A stretch of DNA of 64,000 nt, taken from Zarea fungicola (lineage: Eukaryota > Ascomycota > Sordariomycetes > Hypocreales > Cordycipitaceae). Below, one piece after another: positions 44,988-55,555 of the stretch. Numbering within the stretch: the stretch's first letter is position 1; each line of letters begins with the position of its first letter. Location: positions 23,789 through 87,788 of the forward strand of contig FWCC01000133.1 of the NCBI GenBank assembly GCA_900169235.1, given 5' to 3'. The notes under the pieces are model-generated. The model made no database searches and had not been told where the DNA came from. It saw only the letters and a program-made list of their open reading frames with translations. Position numbers and translations under genes: made by a program.

Positions 44988-47900
44988 TTATCTTCGTGCC
45001 AAGTTTTCACGAACGAACCCATCCCATGCGACACCACCATGTTCCCAGGAAATATGCCCATAAATATCCCGGGCGGTTGACTTTTGCCCACAAACATAGC
45101 ACCAGTGAGTGCCACACGGACACGTAATATGATTGCATCCGCCCTGTTTCTCCGTTAAGGTGGTACATCCCGGGCACTCTTTGGCCGTCGAGTCCTTGGC
45201 CGTTGCAAACGTGCACTCTGGACAAGTCCATCCATGCAGCTCTTGCGGTGCCCCTTGAGCACACACACGCTCTACATATTCCTTTACCGTATCACATCGG
45301 CTGCACCAAGCATGAATCCACGAGCCATTATCATCCAAAGCCCGCTGCAACCCCGCCAAACTTCCAATGGGGAAAGCCCGGATCGTTTGCTGGGTGGGAA
45401 TCCGCCGGCAAAACGGGCAACTGAGTGCTGCTGTATTGATCAAGCAGCCTTGCTTGTTCATGCCATACCAACCACGGCGACACTCGTCACAGATACGTTG
45501 TTGACAGCCTCGTCTTCCACACGCAGGCTGCAGTCCAGATTTCTTCGTTGTTGAGAAGCACAGCCCACAGTATCCCGCTTCCACACGCCGTGAAGTCACC
45601 CATGTCCGCAGCTCGTCTTGTACTTGCATCGGATTATGGACATGACGCTTGTTGATCTCAAACTTGAACCCTGTTGCAGCCACCGGCAGTATAGACAGCT
45701 TCTCGGCGACGCTTTCGAGGTCGCAGCTCGATGCCAGGGCAAAGATGCTCTGGCCTGCAAACAGCTTTGGAATAACGTGACCTTGATTGCGGACAAGCCA
45801 ATCTGATCCATTTTCAGTGCGAATCCGTCGTGCCGTGGTCTCATGATCAACTACTGTAGCATGGCCGCTGGAGCACGCCGCGCAGTTATACGATTCTGGG
45901 GCAAAGTCGACAGGGCGATACTCTCTCGGCCAAATGATTCTGCTCAAGCACTGGCGGCATTCCACCACTGGCGCCGAGCCAAATTTCCGGCTTTTATGCC
46001 GACAATAGAAACACTTGGATTTACCCGTGTGTAGAGCGCTGTTATACACAACATACTGGCCCCGACAGTATGGTATTCGGCATTCGGTCCAGTACACCGA
46101 GGTGAGTTCATTGCTCTCGGGAGTCACGTTAGTTGACAGACAGTCGGGAATCTTATCCGCCCCATCACAGGACCTGCACAGACATCTTGATGTTGATAAT
46201 GCCACGCAGATTCCACAAATCGAGTCTTTAGCCATGATCGACACTGACCTTGGTAAATTACACTGGCGGCACTGGACCACTGGCCCCAGCACAGCCTTGT
46301 TCTTGTAAGGCTGCCACGCAACCTTGGCATGTAGTATTGTATCAAGATTCAGCTCCAGCATCTTGTAGTCGACCAAATTTTTAAAAATGTTTCGATCAAC
46401 TTCACTCAGAATGCGATCCTCTGGATCCGGCCGCTGGGTCGTGCCATCTGCTACCCGTCGCTCATAGTCTTCATCTGCCTGCAAAAGGAGCGACAAACAA
46501 CTCGTAGACCAGTTTTCAGGAATGATAAAAGTGTTCCATTTATCTTTTTGCTCCAAGAGCGCTCTGTCAGCCGCATCACGCAGTGGAGAGATGCCCATGC
46601 GTAGGGATAAGGCAGCGACCAGCGCAGCAGCTCGGTCCGCAAGCTTAGTGCCAGGTACAATGAGATGCAGTAAAATGTTCCAAAATTTTTGTTCAGATTC
46701 AAATGCCGTTAGATTCATGGGAATTCGCGGTACTTTGGCCAAGCTAGCTGCCTGGATATGGATGGGGACATCCGCCGCTGTTTCTGCGTATCGAAGGCAA
46801 GTAAGTGCCTTTCCCAGCCGGCGCAGAATCTTGTAATCGCAGGACCGTCCGATTTCGAGCAGCTCCGGTCGAGTAAAATTATACACAGATGTGCTGTTAG
46901 ATTCATCTCCATAATTTTTCATGTTTCCGTCTGCGAATGTATCCGTCGGGTCCAAGTACACTTGGGGAAACAGCTGCGACTCCGGGATGCCAGATAGGAA
47001 CTCATTGATCTCGCCTTCGTAGTCGAGTGACCCATCGAGCCAGTCCCTCATTCGCCTCTTTTCAGCATTATCTGCGAGTTTCTCGACCTTTTGACCAAAC
47101 AGCGTCACCAGCTCGTTCCGACCTTGGTTGGTTCTATCTGCACATACAGTTCGCCACAGGCTACTAAAGATAGGATTGACAGATATGATGGAAACATCAT
47201 GGGAAATAATTCGGCGCAACTGCTCCATTGCCATTTCTTTGTATTGTGGGTCTTGGGTGTATGCAGTCGAAAGTGAAGACATCCTGGGCCCTCTGGCTTT
47301 GACGATACCGGGCAGCGATCCCATGGACACAGAACCTTCAGTGGAGTTCTTGAATGAAGGACTCTTGTTTGGGGGGTTGAATCCAAAAGCGATGTAGCTG
47401 CTTGATTCAGGGCTGTCCTCTGATGTGACACGTTCAATGCCCTTGGTGCTATAGTACGAAAGAACGCCCGCAATAACTGCTCCATTCCTCTTGATTGTCT
47501 TTCCCAGTCGCATCCAGGTGAGTAGCAGTGCCACGGAAAGCTGAGAGATTTGCGTGGCCGATGTATCGTCCAACACGAACGTATTTCCGCCCGTCACTGT
47601 TGCGAGGAAAGTATACGATGTGAAATTTGTTAGTCGAGATCGGGCAAGTATGGGAAACACAATACCACGCTTTGGTCCCTTCCTCATCAGCCAGGCACCA
47701 CTCGCCCAATCAACAAAGTCGCTGTCAGAAGGGCCGAATTGATTAGGTGTGCCGGTAAGCTTCTTGATCTCTCGCTTGTAGTTGTCGCCACCAGGATTCG
47801 AAAAGTGTGCAAGCGCATCTGTATAGAGTATTATGAGCGTGGTGGCCTCTGGACGCATCTTGCTGTACACCATTGCAAGTCCAGTCTTTGCCGCCTCCGG

Positions 47901-48206
47901 CTCATCATCACCGCCTGTGGGTACTATCCTGCCCGCCATCCTCAATAGGCTCTCTTGATCAACTGCTTCCTGCTGTTGTAAACAAGACGGTGAGCAGTAC
48001 CATCCCGACCACTCTGTGACTCTCGCGTCAGCCATATCACGATATGCAGCAACGGCAATTCTCTCAAAGCACGATGTGAGGGCCATCAGGCTGATAATCT
48101 CAGGAAGAGCCTTATTCAGACCGTCAATGAAATAACTCATTGAAGAAGTAGCATCGGTCAAAAGCACCAGGTCGTAGACCTTCTTGGAATTGTTGTTTGT
48201 AGCCAT
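44988..48206 (-). CDS. von Willebrand A domain plus RBR-type (RING-IBR-RING) E3 ubiquitin ligase-like protein
   Basis: Intronless, 1072 aa. The N-terminus (about 1-230) is a vWA domain with MIDAS-like Asp18-Ala-Thr20-Ser-Ser22 in LLTDATSSMS, and later TLIILYTDALAHF. The middle (about 300-680) is alpha-helical without clear domains, then a Cys-rich block with several CxxC pairs (VVQCRQCNLPRS, CLCRSCDGAD, CFYCRHKS, VVECRQCLSR). The C-terminus resembles an RBR module: RING1-like CGLCFSTTKKSGLQPACGRR to SCPFCRRIP; an IBR-like part with WCSRCDTV and WTCPECTF; and RING2-like CPGCTTLTEKQGGCNHITC followed by CGTHWCYVCG. By comparison with HHARI and Parkin, the Cys in KQGGCNH (about Cys1024) sits at the ubiquitin-carrying catalytic position. 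This implies a ligase in which the vWA part may select or hold substrates, probably cytosolic. Catalysis is inferred, not shown. Confidence 0.85.
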   Translation of the reverse strand: MATNNNSKKVYDLVLLTDATSSMSYFIDGLNKALPEIISLMALTSCFERIAVAAYRDMADARVTEWSGWYCSPSCLQQQEAVDQESLLRMAGRIVPTGGDDEPEAAKTGLAMVYSKMRPEATTLIILYTDALAHFSNPGGDNYKREIKKLTGTPNQFGPSDSDFVDWASGAWLMRKGPKRGIVFPILARSRLTNFTSYTFLATVTGGNTFVLDDTSATQISQLSVALLLTWMRLGKTIKRNGAVIAGVLSYYSTKGIERVTSEDSPESSSYIAFGFNPPNKSPSFKNSTEGSVSMGSLPGIVKARGPRMSSLSTAYTQDPQYKEMAMEQLRRIISHDVSIISVNPIFSSLWRTVCADRTNQGRNELVTLFGQKVEKLADNAEKRRMRDWLDGSLDYEGEINEFLSGIPESQLFPQVYLDPTDTFADGNMKNYGDESNSTSVYNFTRPELLEIGRSCDYKILRRLGKALTCLRYAETAADVPIHIQAASLAKVPRIPMNLTAFESEQKFWNILLHLIVPGTKLADRAAALVAALSLRMGISPLRDAADRALLEQKDKWNTFIIPENWSTSCLSLLLQADEDYERRVADGTTQRPDPEDRILSEVDRNIFKNLVDYKMLELNLDTILHAKVAWQPYKNKAVLGPVVQCRQCNLPRSVSIMAKDSICGICVALSTSRCLCRSCDGADKIPDCLSTNVTPESNELTSVYWTECRIPYCRGQYVVYNSALHTGKSKCFYCRHKSRKFGSAPVVECRQCLSRIIWPREYRPVDFAPESYNCAACSSGHATVVDHETTARRIRTENGSDWLVRNQGHVIPKLFAGQSIFALASSCDLESVAEKLSILPVAATGFKFEINKRHVHNPMQVQDELRTWVTSRRVEAGYCGLCFSTTKKSGLQPACGRRGCQQRICDECRRGWYGMNKQGCLINTAALSCPFCRRIPTQQTIRAFPIGSLAGLQRALDDNGSWIHAWCSRCDTVKEYVERVCAQGAPQELHGWTCPECTFATAKDSTAKECPGCTTLTEKQGGCNHITCPCGTHWCYVCGQKSTARDIYGHISWEHGGVAWDGFVRENLARR

Positions 48207-48844
48207 GCTGAAACGCTACTACTGGTGGCCTCAGGAGTCTGGCTGTGTGATCCGAGGCCACTAAACCGTGTCAGTCTCCAAATTCGGATTGCTCAAACGT
48301 TGGTACATAGGGTAAATTTAAAGCAGAGCTTGGAAATAGTGACAGTTTAAATGAAAACACTATATATTAGTCAGACCAGTTGAGTCACTGGCAACGTCAA
48401 CTGTAGGTTCAACGAGGCTGAGCTGTTGGTGCTAAGGTGCCGCCCTGGCCGGTGGCCCACCACTGGGCTGACTCCAGCAGCCTGTTAAGGAAATTAGCTG
48501 CAAAGACGGAGTAACTTTGTGGAATTCGACTTATTGCGGTAGCTTATAGCGGGGACAGAGGATGAGGAAAATATGTGAAATCACATCTGTCAAGGCAATA
48601 ACAGGTTGCTAGCCAGCACTCTGCAGGTCGACACTCCGACGGTAGCAAAGGCGGTAAACCAGCTACTTAAAAGTAGCAACTACTTTCCCGACTCACCGCA
48701 TGCTCTAACGGCCAGCGCTGTGTGCGATTAAAGGACTGGGTGTCATTTAAAAATCTCAGATTAAATACTACTATTTCATAGGACATGTTTGAGCTTCCCA
48801 CGGGCAATTATAGACTTAGTCCCCTTGGACGCGCCAAGCCCCGT
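48207..48844. other. intergenic region
   Basis: No gene seen. It holds the promoter of the vWA-RBR gene (minus strand) and the 3' flank of the dehydrogenase gene. Confidence 0.55.
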
Positions 48845-49916
48845 TTAGGTTCGCTTGGCCTTGGCCTCGGCAATCTTGAAAGTCATTTTTGAGATCTTAA
48901 AAATAATCGCCGTAATGAACTCGGAAAATCTGCGAGGGAAAAACGTCTGTCCAAACCAAGAGGCATTCGCCAGTCCTCCAGCCCAAAACCAGTCTGGCGA
49001 ACGGCCGATCAAACCTCCGAACCAACCCTCGCCTTTAATCGCAGCAGCAACAAGTTTTCTCGCGTACACATCTGCAGGCATTGGGGAGTTTTTCTGACTG
49101 AAGTGAATGCGCTCCTCGTACATATCCTGGACGGGTTTGTAGAGTGAATTACTTGGCAGCTCCCGCACAAGGTGCGACGTAATGTTAGACTTGACAGTGC
49201 CTGTCATGGCTACCATGACGCGAACATTGAAGGGTCTGAGCTCCATGCGCAGTGTGGTGGAGTAGCCATTGAGGGCAGCCTTGGTCGAGCTGTAGACGGA
49301 AGCGAAGAGGTACGGCATAATGGACGAGACGGATGAGATGTTGATAATCAGCCCCCTAGCAGGGATCAAAAGAGGAACAAAAGTCTGGCACATGAGCATA
49401 GGACCAAACACGTTGGCGTCAAATGTCCGCTTGACATCGTCAATATCAACATCTGTAGCCGGGATTGTATGATTGACGCCCCTGTGCACGGTTGGTTAAC
49501 CTTATCCATTTTGCAGTAGGGTGTCGGGAACTTGTCTCACGCATTGTTGACAAGGATATCCAGTTTGCCCTCCGTAATCCGGGCGACTTCCTCCCGGCAC
49601 TTCTGCACACTACCCTTGTCGCATACATCCAGCGCGACCACACTCATACCCGTCGCTCGCAGCTCCTCGAGGACCTCTGCTCTTCGGGCTGTAGCAATTA
49701 CATGAAACCCTGTATACGATTCTCAGCATACCTTTAACTCAGGAATGATTTGAGAATACAGCTTACCGTTTCTCACAAACTCGTTGGCAATGGCGTGGCC
49801 AATGCCACCAGGTGAGCAGCTATGTGGCACATGTTTTGTCAGTCATGGGACCTCGCGCCGTTTTTGTCAAGAACAGCATACCCTGTGATGAGGACAAATC
49901 TTTTACTCCCACTCAT
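48845..49916 (-). CDS. short-chain dehydrogenase/reductase, AYR1-like
   Basis: Predicted NAD(P)H-dependent oxidoreductase of 297 aa. Exons (minus strand) are 49916-49882, 49819-49767, 49709-49541 and 49481-48845; introns are 62, 57 and 59 nt with GTATGC, GTAAGC and GTGAGA donors. The Rossmann motif is TGCSPGGIG (residues 11-19), split by the first intron. NNAG is completed by the last intron (ILVNNA/G, residues 83-87). Catalytic residues are Ser136 in NISSVSS, Tyr149 and Lys153 in YSSTKAAL. The pattern ITGCS.GGIG.A.A.EF and the C-terminal hydrophobic segment fit fungal homologues of yeast Ayr1, which reduces 1-acyl-dihydroxyacetone phosphate at lipid droplets and ER. Substrate assignment beyond the SDR family is a homology guess. 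Confidence 0.88.
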
Positions 49917-50534
49917 TTCACAATTAAATTCGTTTCTGATCAACGAATGCTGAAACTTAAATGTAGGTGGTTGCGAAAAAGGAGTTTGCCAGCAATCTAT
50001 CTGGGTCTAAAAAGTCCAGGGAAATGCACCGGAGTTTTGTGCGTTCCCCTGCCGGCCCAGATGTAACCCTGCAATGCCTCGGCGCCTTCGAGCAAACAGG
50101 AGTGATGGCCGCGGCCAATCATGGCTGACTACTCCACTCACTTGTACATTGAAATTAGAATATTCTTTAGATCAGATATGGGAGACTTCTTCTGTTGGAA
50201 TTTATCAACACAGATCTGCAAGGGAAAGTAGATCGATGAAGGGTAAGCACTTAACTGCCTATCACATGCCAGACGGATCGACTTACCCTACAGCAGATTT
50301 ACAGCTCCAACAGTCTCAAGTTATACCTGGAAATGTTAGCTATTTCCCTAATAATATAACGCCTGCTGTGCTCTATCGTCTCGATGTCAATTTTTATTAG
50401 TTTATTTAGTATAGGAAGGAATCGGCAATGTTAGGGGTACGGAAGAAAATAAAATAGGAAAAGAAGGAAAAGACCTGATCATTTGTCGTCGCTAAGTTTG
50501 CAGTATGATAACTGTATTATCTAATTAACATTAA
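49917..50534. other. intergenic region
   Basis: No gene supported. A plus-strand frame of 108 codons at 50074-50400 lacks motifs. The region holds the dehydrogenase promoter and the 3' end of the receptor gene. Confidence 0.5.
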
Positions 50535-51898
50535 CTAGTTCGTAAATATTGTCGCCCCGGAGCCCGCTCCGTATCCCCTGTACCCGCCTGTATGATAATA
50601 ACTCTGATCTTGATGTACAGATGTCCGTGTTACCTCAACCGTTTTGGATATTCCTCTCGTAATGATGGGCATCTTGCCGTCCAACTCACTATCACTGTCT
50701 CTGGCAACGTCAAAGACAAGTTGATCTTCGTCGCTATGACGGCTCACATTTGATTCGGGGCCGCTGATGAAGACACTCAGCTGGGCGAGGTTGGAACCCC
50801 TCCACAGACCACTATCTGGTGGCGCCGTGGAGAGATCTGATAGCTTGAGGCCGTTCTCGTCGTCCCGCTCGGCTTTTCTAAATGTAGACCGAACTTCTGT
50901 CGGCCCAAATAATTGTGTGAAAAACATGCCTAACGGTTGCTGTAGAACAACTAGGCAGGGGACTATGATACCTAGGTTTGCCTCGACCAGGGTCCAAATG
51001 CCGCGAGGTATAAAGTTGAAGGTAATGTCCTTTTTGTTGCTTATCGAATTTTGAACAGACGTAGTTCGAAGTATCGAGGTCACAGTAACACTACGCGTTG
51101 GTTAGCACTATTCATCTCTGTCGTCACCTGCGGCTACCGCGTCAAAACTTACAGCCCCCCCAAAAGAAACAAGCAATAAAGCAACACCTTGTCCCGCCTC
51201 CCCAAGCTCAGGTATCTAATCATTGGCATTGGAAGACAAAGGACCAAGACGTCGGTGACAACGTTCATGACTGCGTAGGCCACCCAGAACTGCCCAGAAT
51301 CTATGCACTTCGCTTTGACGGAGGTATCCCACGCGGCAGAGACCGGAATACATTGAAAAATGGTCGCGAAAATAGCCCCGATGCTTCCCGCAACAATGAT
51401 TCCCATGGCGATAAAGACGGCGACTCGAAATTTGTGAGAGGTAAATATTCGCAAATAGAGAAGGAGTGTAGCCACTTTATTGAGACAGACGGTAACTTTG
51501 TATGGTGTTTGGGCGATGAAGAATAGTTTCAGAGCCATGCGTAGCTCATCCTTGGCCAAATCGGCTTCATGCATTCCGTATCCATGTGAAATCGCCAGTT
51601 GCATGGCCACAGACACCACGATTGAGAAACCCTGTGCAAAGGTAGGTTAGCAACTACAAGGAACAAAAGAATACGCATTTCAAACGCTCACCAGTGAAAC
51701 TACAATAACCGTATCATCCCAACCGAATTTTGAGAACCAAAGCCGTGTTGAACATCGTAAAGTGACAAAGACACCGGCGCTGATAATCATGATCAAGGAT
51801 GCCAAGTACAGTTTCCATCCATGATTGTCGTATTCACTTGTCGGGTATCCCATGCCTCGACTCCCAGTCATCATCTGTTGTGAATTTTGCTGTGCCAT
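50535..51898 (-). CDS. rhodopsin-domain (PTH11-type / SAT4-like) integral membrane protein
   Basis: Predicted 413-aa seven-helix membrane protein of the fungal rhodopsin-domain family, which includes many PTH11-like receptors. Exons (minus strand) are 51898-51692, 51631-51153 and 51090-50535; introns are 60 nt (GTGAGC...CTAACCTACCTTTGCACAG) and 62 nt (GTAAGT...CTAACCAACGCGTAG). Typical motifs are RLWFSKFGWDDTVIVVSL, KVATLLLYLRIF, then GQFWVAYAVMNVVTDVLVLC followed by LPMPMIRYLSL, and LLGGLVTVTSILR after the second junction. The C-terminal cytosolic tail (about 110 residues) is polar and Ser-rich. PTH11 itself senses host surfaces in Magnaporthe; the ligand here is unknown. No CFEM domain precedes the helices. 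Confidence 0.9.
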
Positions 51899-53364
51899 TC
51901 TCGAAATTTCGTCATTGCTCTACTGGTGGCAGAGCAGCCGTGAATGTCTCAAGTGAACTTCGACGAGAAGCAGGTGTCTTCATGGCGATGTGTCCAGGTA
52001 CAAAGGAAAGACAAAGAAAAGAAGAAAATAGAAACCCCAGTCTGTTCGTTGTCAACAGCATGTGCCCTGATATTAACCTCTACCATCCAGCATTCACCTT
52101 TTTTTTCTAAACCAGGGAGGGGACGAAAGGTAAGATGAAGGAAAGCGAAGGACGTGGTCTTCCGAAAGACACATGACGGATACTCCGTCTTCACGACACG
52201 TCTAGGTTCGGGCAACCTGCCGAAAACCTCATTAGCCTGGCATGTACCACAACCACGAGCAGCCCAAAGTGGCAGGGATGTGTTTATCATAACAACACAA
52301 GAAGCAGGTCTCGGTGTAAGGCTATGCACAGCACTGACCAGTGACAGTCCCTTGCAACCCCAGTAGCCAATATCCTCCACGAGGGTACCAATTTACGCTG
52401 AAAGCCAGAGCCCCTGTTTAATATTTAGGCCCAGCGGAAGCATGCGCCACTCGTTGAGCATGGGCCAATCATGTGGCCTCTGCGTACCAAAAGATCGAGA
52501 ACGAGGCTGGGTGCGGCGGCGCTGACGAGAGAATCTGCAGCTCGGTTATACCTTGCCCCCGCTCTGCCTAGTCTTCTGGAACGACTGTATACTTCTCCCC
52601 CTGACTTATGAGCCCGATCTCCCGTTGGCACATGAATCATAGTCCGCCAACTATTTATTACGGACATGGCGCGGAGTGACGGGCGAGCTACGGTTAGCCT
52701 GTTACTTTAGTCTGCACATCAGCCAACTTTCATCAGGCAGGGTTGTTTCACCCCGGGGGGGATCGTATTTTTGCCCCTAATAAATGGTAACCTACGTTTA
52801 GGGCAATCAATCAATGAAGTTGTAAGTATAAAACCTGTCCGACACCTCTGCGCCGCATGAGTGAGGCATGCCGGCAAAACGCATGGGGCACCAGAATTAC
52901 TATGGTGGATAACGAGCGTATAAATTCGTAAATGCACATGTCGGAGATTCCGCCTTCACATGCACGACTGTCATGGAATGTAAAACTTTTAGCGACAAGC
53001 CATGCCAGCTAACCGGCGCTCAGCAGCGGCGTCGTCGGAGGATTGTCCTTAAACGAGGTGCGGCGTACGGGGAAAAGAGAGCTGTCCCATTTTCCACAGA
53101 AATTGCTGCTATTTCCTTCTTGAAACTGCGGGCGTCGAACCGCCTTCTTCTTCGGGAACCTACCTGCAGCCAAGGCTTCAATCTCAGCCTAGTTATGTAG
53201 CTAGCCAAATGTCGTTGACCGCCCCCTATTACTACTATTACTAGGTAATGCCGAGAGCACCAAATGTATTTTCACAATCCAATCCCCCCCTCCCGCCAGA
53301 AAATTAAAATCGGGCCGGTGGGATGGTTACTTTTATGTTTCAGCGTCTCGCAAGCCCGTGAATA
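51899..53364. other. intergenic region between receptor and carboxylesterase genes
   Basis: About 1.5 kb. The receptor (-) and carboxylesterase (+) genes diverge from here, so it should hold two promoters. No gene is supported; short frames at 52149-52380, 52425-52667 and 52973-53208 lack motifs. A short form of the recurrent word, tactccgt, occurs near 52191. Confidence 0.55.
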
Positions 53365-55010
53365 ATGCGACTTGTAGCGATCAGCCTCCTGGCGCTGGCT
53401 GGCGCCGTCGCCGTATACGCGGACGAGACAGCAGCCCCCGTCGACGCCTCAGATTGTAGGTCGTTTCTCACGGTCAAGACGACGAATGGTCCTGTCACGG
53501 GCCATGCGGCAAGCAACTCGCGAAGCGTGATCGAGTACCTGGGTATTCCCTACGCGAAGCCTCCCGTCGGCGACTTGCGCTTCGCGCCCCCCGAGCGGTT
53601 CTATGGCAACACACCGTATAACGCTGCTCATTTTGGATACGACTGCCCGCTGACACCATCGCCGCCTGTTGACTACCCGGAATTCACGCCACAGGCTCAG
53701 AAGATCCTCGCATACTTTGCGTCGGGCTCAGCGACAAACAAGAGCGAAGATTGCCTGACCCTTAACATTTGGGCCAAGAAGACGCGAACTTCGTACAAGT
53801 CACAGAAGCCCGTCATAGTCTTCTTCTATGGAGGTCGTAAGTACAATATTAGGCCTACGGAAGAGGCAAGGGCTCATTGATGGCAGGCTTTGCGATTGGA
53901 AACACCAATACCCCATTTTACAACGCCAAGTATTTTGCCGACGCACAGGATGCAATATTCGTGACAGTCAACTACCGCATCAACATCTTTGGTTTTCCAG
54001 GCTTTCCGGGTAAGCCCCAGAATGCTGGGCTGCGCGATCAGCGTGCGGCTGTCGAATGGCTTCATGACAACGTGCACGCCTTTGGGGGCGACCCCGCCAA
54101 GATTACCATTGCAGGTCAGTCTTCGGGCGGTGTTGCTGTCGACTACTGGACATATGCATATACAGAGAAGCCGCTTATCAACGGAGTGATTGCCACCTCT
54201 GGTAACGCCTTCAGCTTTCCTGTGCAACCGAAGGGCACCCCTGAGGACAACTTCAACCAAGTGGCCAAGGCAGTCGGCTGCTCCAGCGACAGTAATGCAT
54301 ACGAGTGCGTAAAACAAGCCAACTGGCGCGATATTGAGGCCGCCGCAGCATCGGTCAAGCCCGGAAAGAGTACCAGTCTTCTGCGCTCTGTTCCGCCTTT
54401 TTACCCCATCCCAGACGAGGAGACTGTGTTTTCGGACTATGTGAACCGGACCAAGCATGGGCAGTTTGCCAAAATTCCTGTCTTCATGGGCAACAACGAC
54501 AATGAGGCAGGGTACTACAAGATCCCCGCGTTCAGCAAGGGTGTCGTGCCCACACAGGCACAGGTTGACTCGTTTCATCTTGAGTCCTTTACATGCCCTG
54601 TTGCGTACCAGGCCAATGCGCGTGAAAAATACGGCATACCAGTCTGGGTCTGGCGTTATTTTGGCGACTGGGATAACACACGACTGTATCCAACGAGTGG
54701 TGCCTACCACGGCACTGACTTGCACATGATTTACGGTGCATCAGGCGATGTCAGTGGCATTCCGCCCGTGGAGGAGCAAAAACAACTGACAAAAGTTATG
54801 CAACGCGCATGGTATGTATTTAGCGATGATCCTTGGCAAGGTCTCACCAAAACTATGGGATGGCCGCGATACGACGAGAGCAAGGAGATCCTCATTGTGT
54901 ACGGAAAAGACAAGAGCCCAAAGCCTGCACTGGTTAAGCCGTCTGAGTTCAACACCCCATGTGCAACGGTGGTGCTGGGATCTCTTGGAACACAAGCCAC
55001 TGGGGCTTAA
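53365..55010 (+). CDS. secreted type-B carboxylesterase/lipase
   Basis: Predicted 531-aa extracellular alpha/beta hydrolase that cleaves carboxylic esters. Exons are 53365-53836 and 53887-55010 with a 50-nt intron (GTAAGT...GGCAG). The signal peptide is MRLVAISLLALAGAVAVYA. Family motifs: YLGIPYAKPPVGDLRF, SEDCLTLNIW (with Cys of a disulphide), and the oxyanion region FFYGGRF, where the more usual sequence has HGG. Catalytic Ser236 is in AGQSSGG, with Glu364 in NDNEAG and His432 in GAYHGTDLHM. Gln precedes the Ser where many family members have Glu. Fungal relatives act on plant or insect esters and lipids. The substrate is not predictable here. A GH47 gene follows 545 bp downstream in the same direction. 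Confidence 0.92.
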
Positions 55011-55555
55011 TAGAGAGTTATGAAATATCGACAGGTCTCTGCGATCTGGTGCAAATGCATTTAAAGTTTCTCTTGATCCTTTTAAGCTTTCATCAATTGA
55101 ATTTCATAATTGCATGTCAGCTACTGGGTATGTCATTATCCCCCGTACATGAAGTACATTGGAGCTGGCGATTGAGTATCGTCAACCAATGAGACACGTC
55201 TTTGGCGATTATAAATAGCCCAACTTTAAGTAGATTAATTATCACTCAAATAGGATAGCTTAAACGTAAATTCTAAAATACGAGACAAAGTGCGGTAAGA
55301 CGTGGAGCCTGACTGTCTCAATTGGGCGGACTCTTGGCTTTTTCCGCTAGCCAGCCCTATTTCTCACCAGCTCCACGCGGCGTGAGACACGTTCAACATA
55401 CGTACAACTTTGGCTTTAGCAAACAAACCATTTTCCATCGCCGACAATTCTTTTGGAGCGCCTGGACGGCGCAGTGGAGCTGTTGCTCTACGAAAATCTT
55501 TTTACTTACAGCCGCTTTTCCGGCAAAAGATCGGAATTGATTCCGTTACGTAGCC
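55011..55555. other. intergenic region before the GH47 gene
   Basis: No gene seen. It contains the 3' end of the carboxylesterase gene and the promoter of the mannosidase gene. A possible TATA-like word, ttataaat, lies near 55209. Confidence 0.5.
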
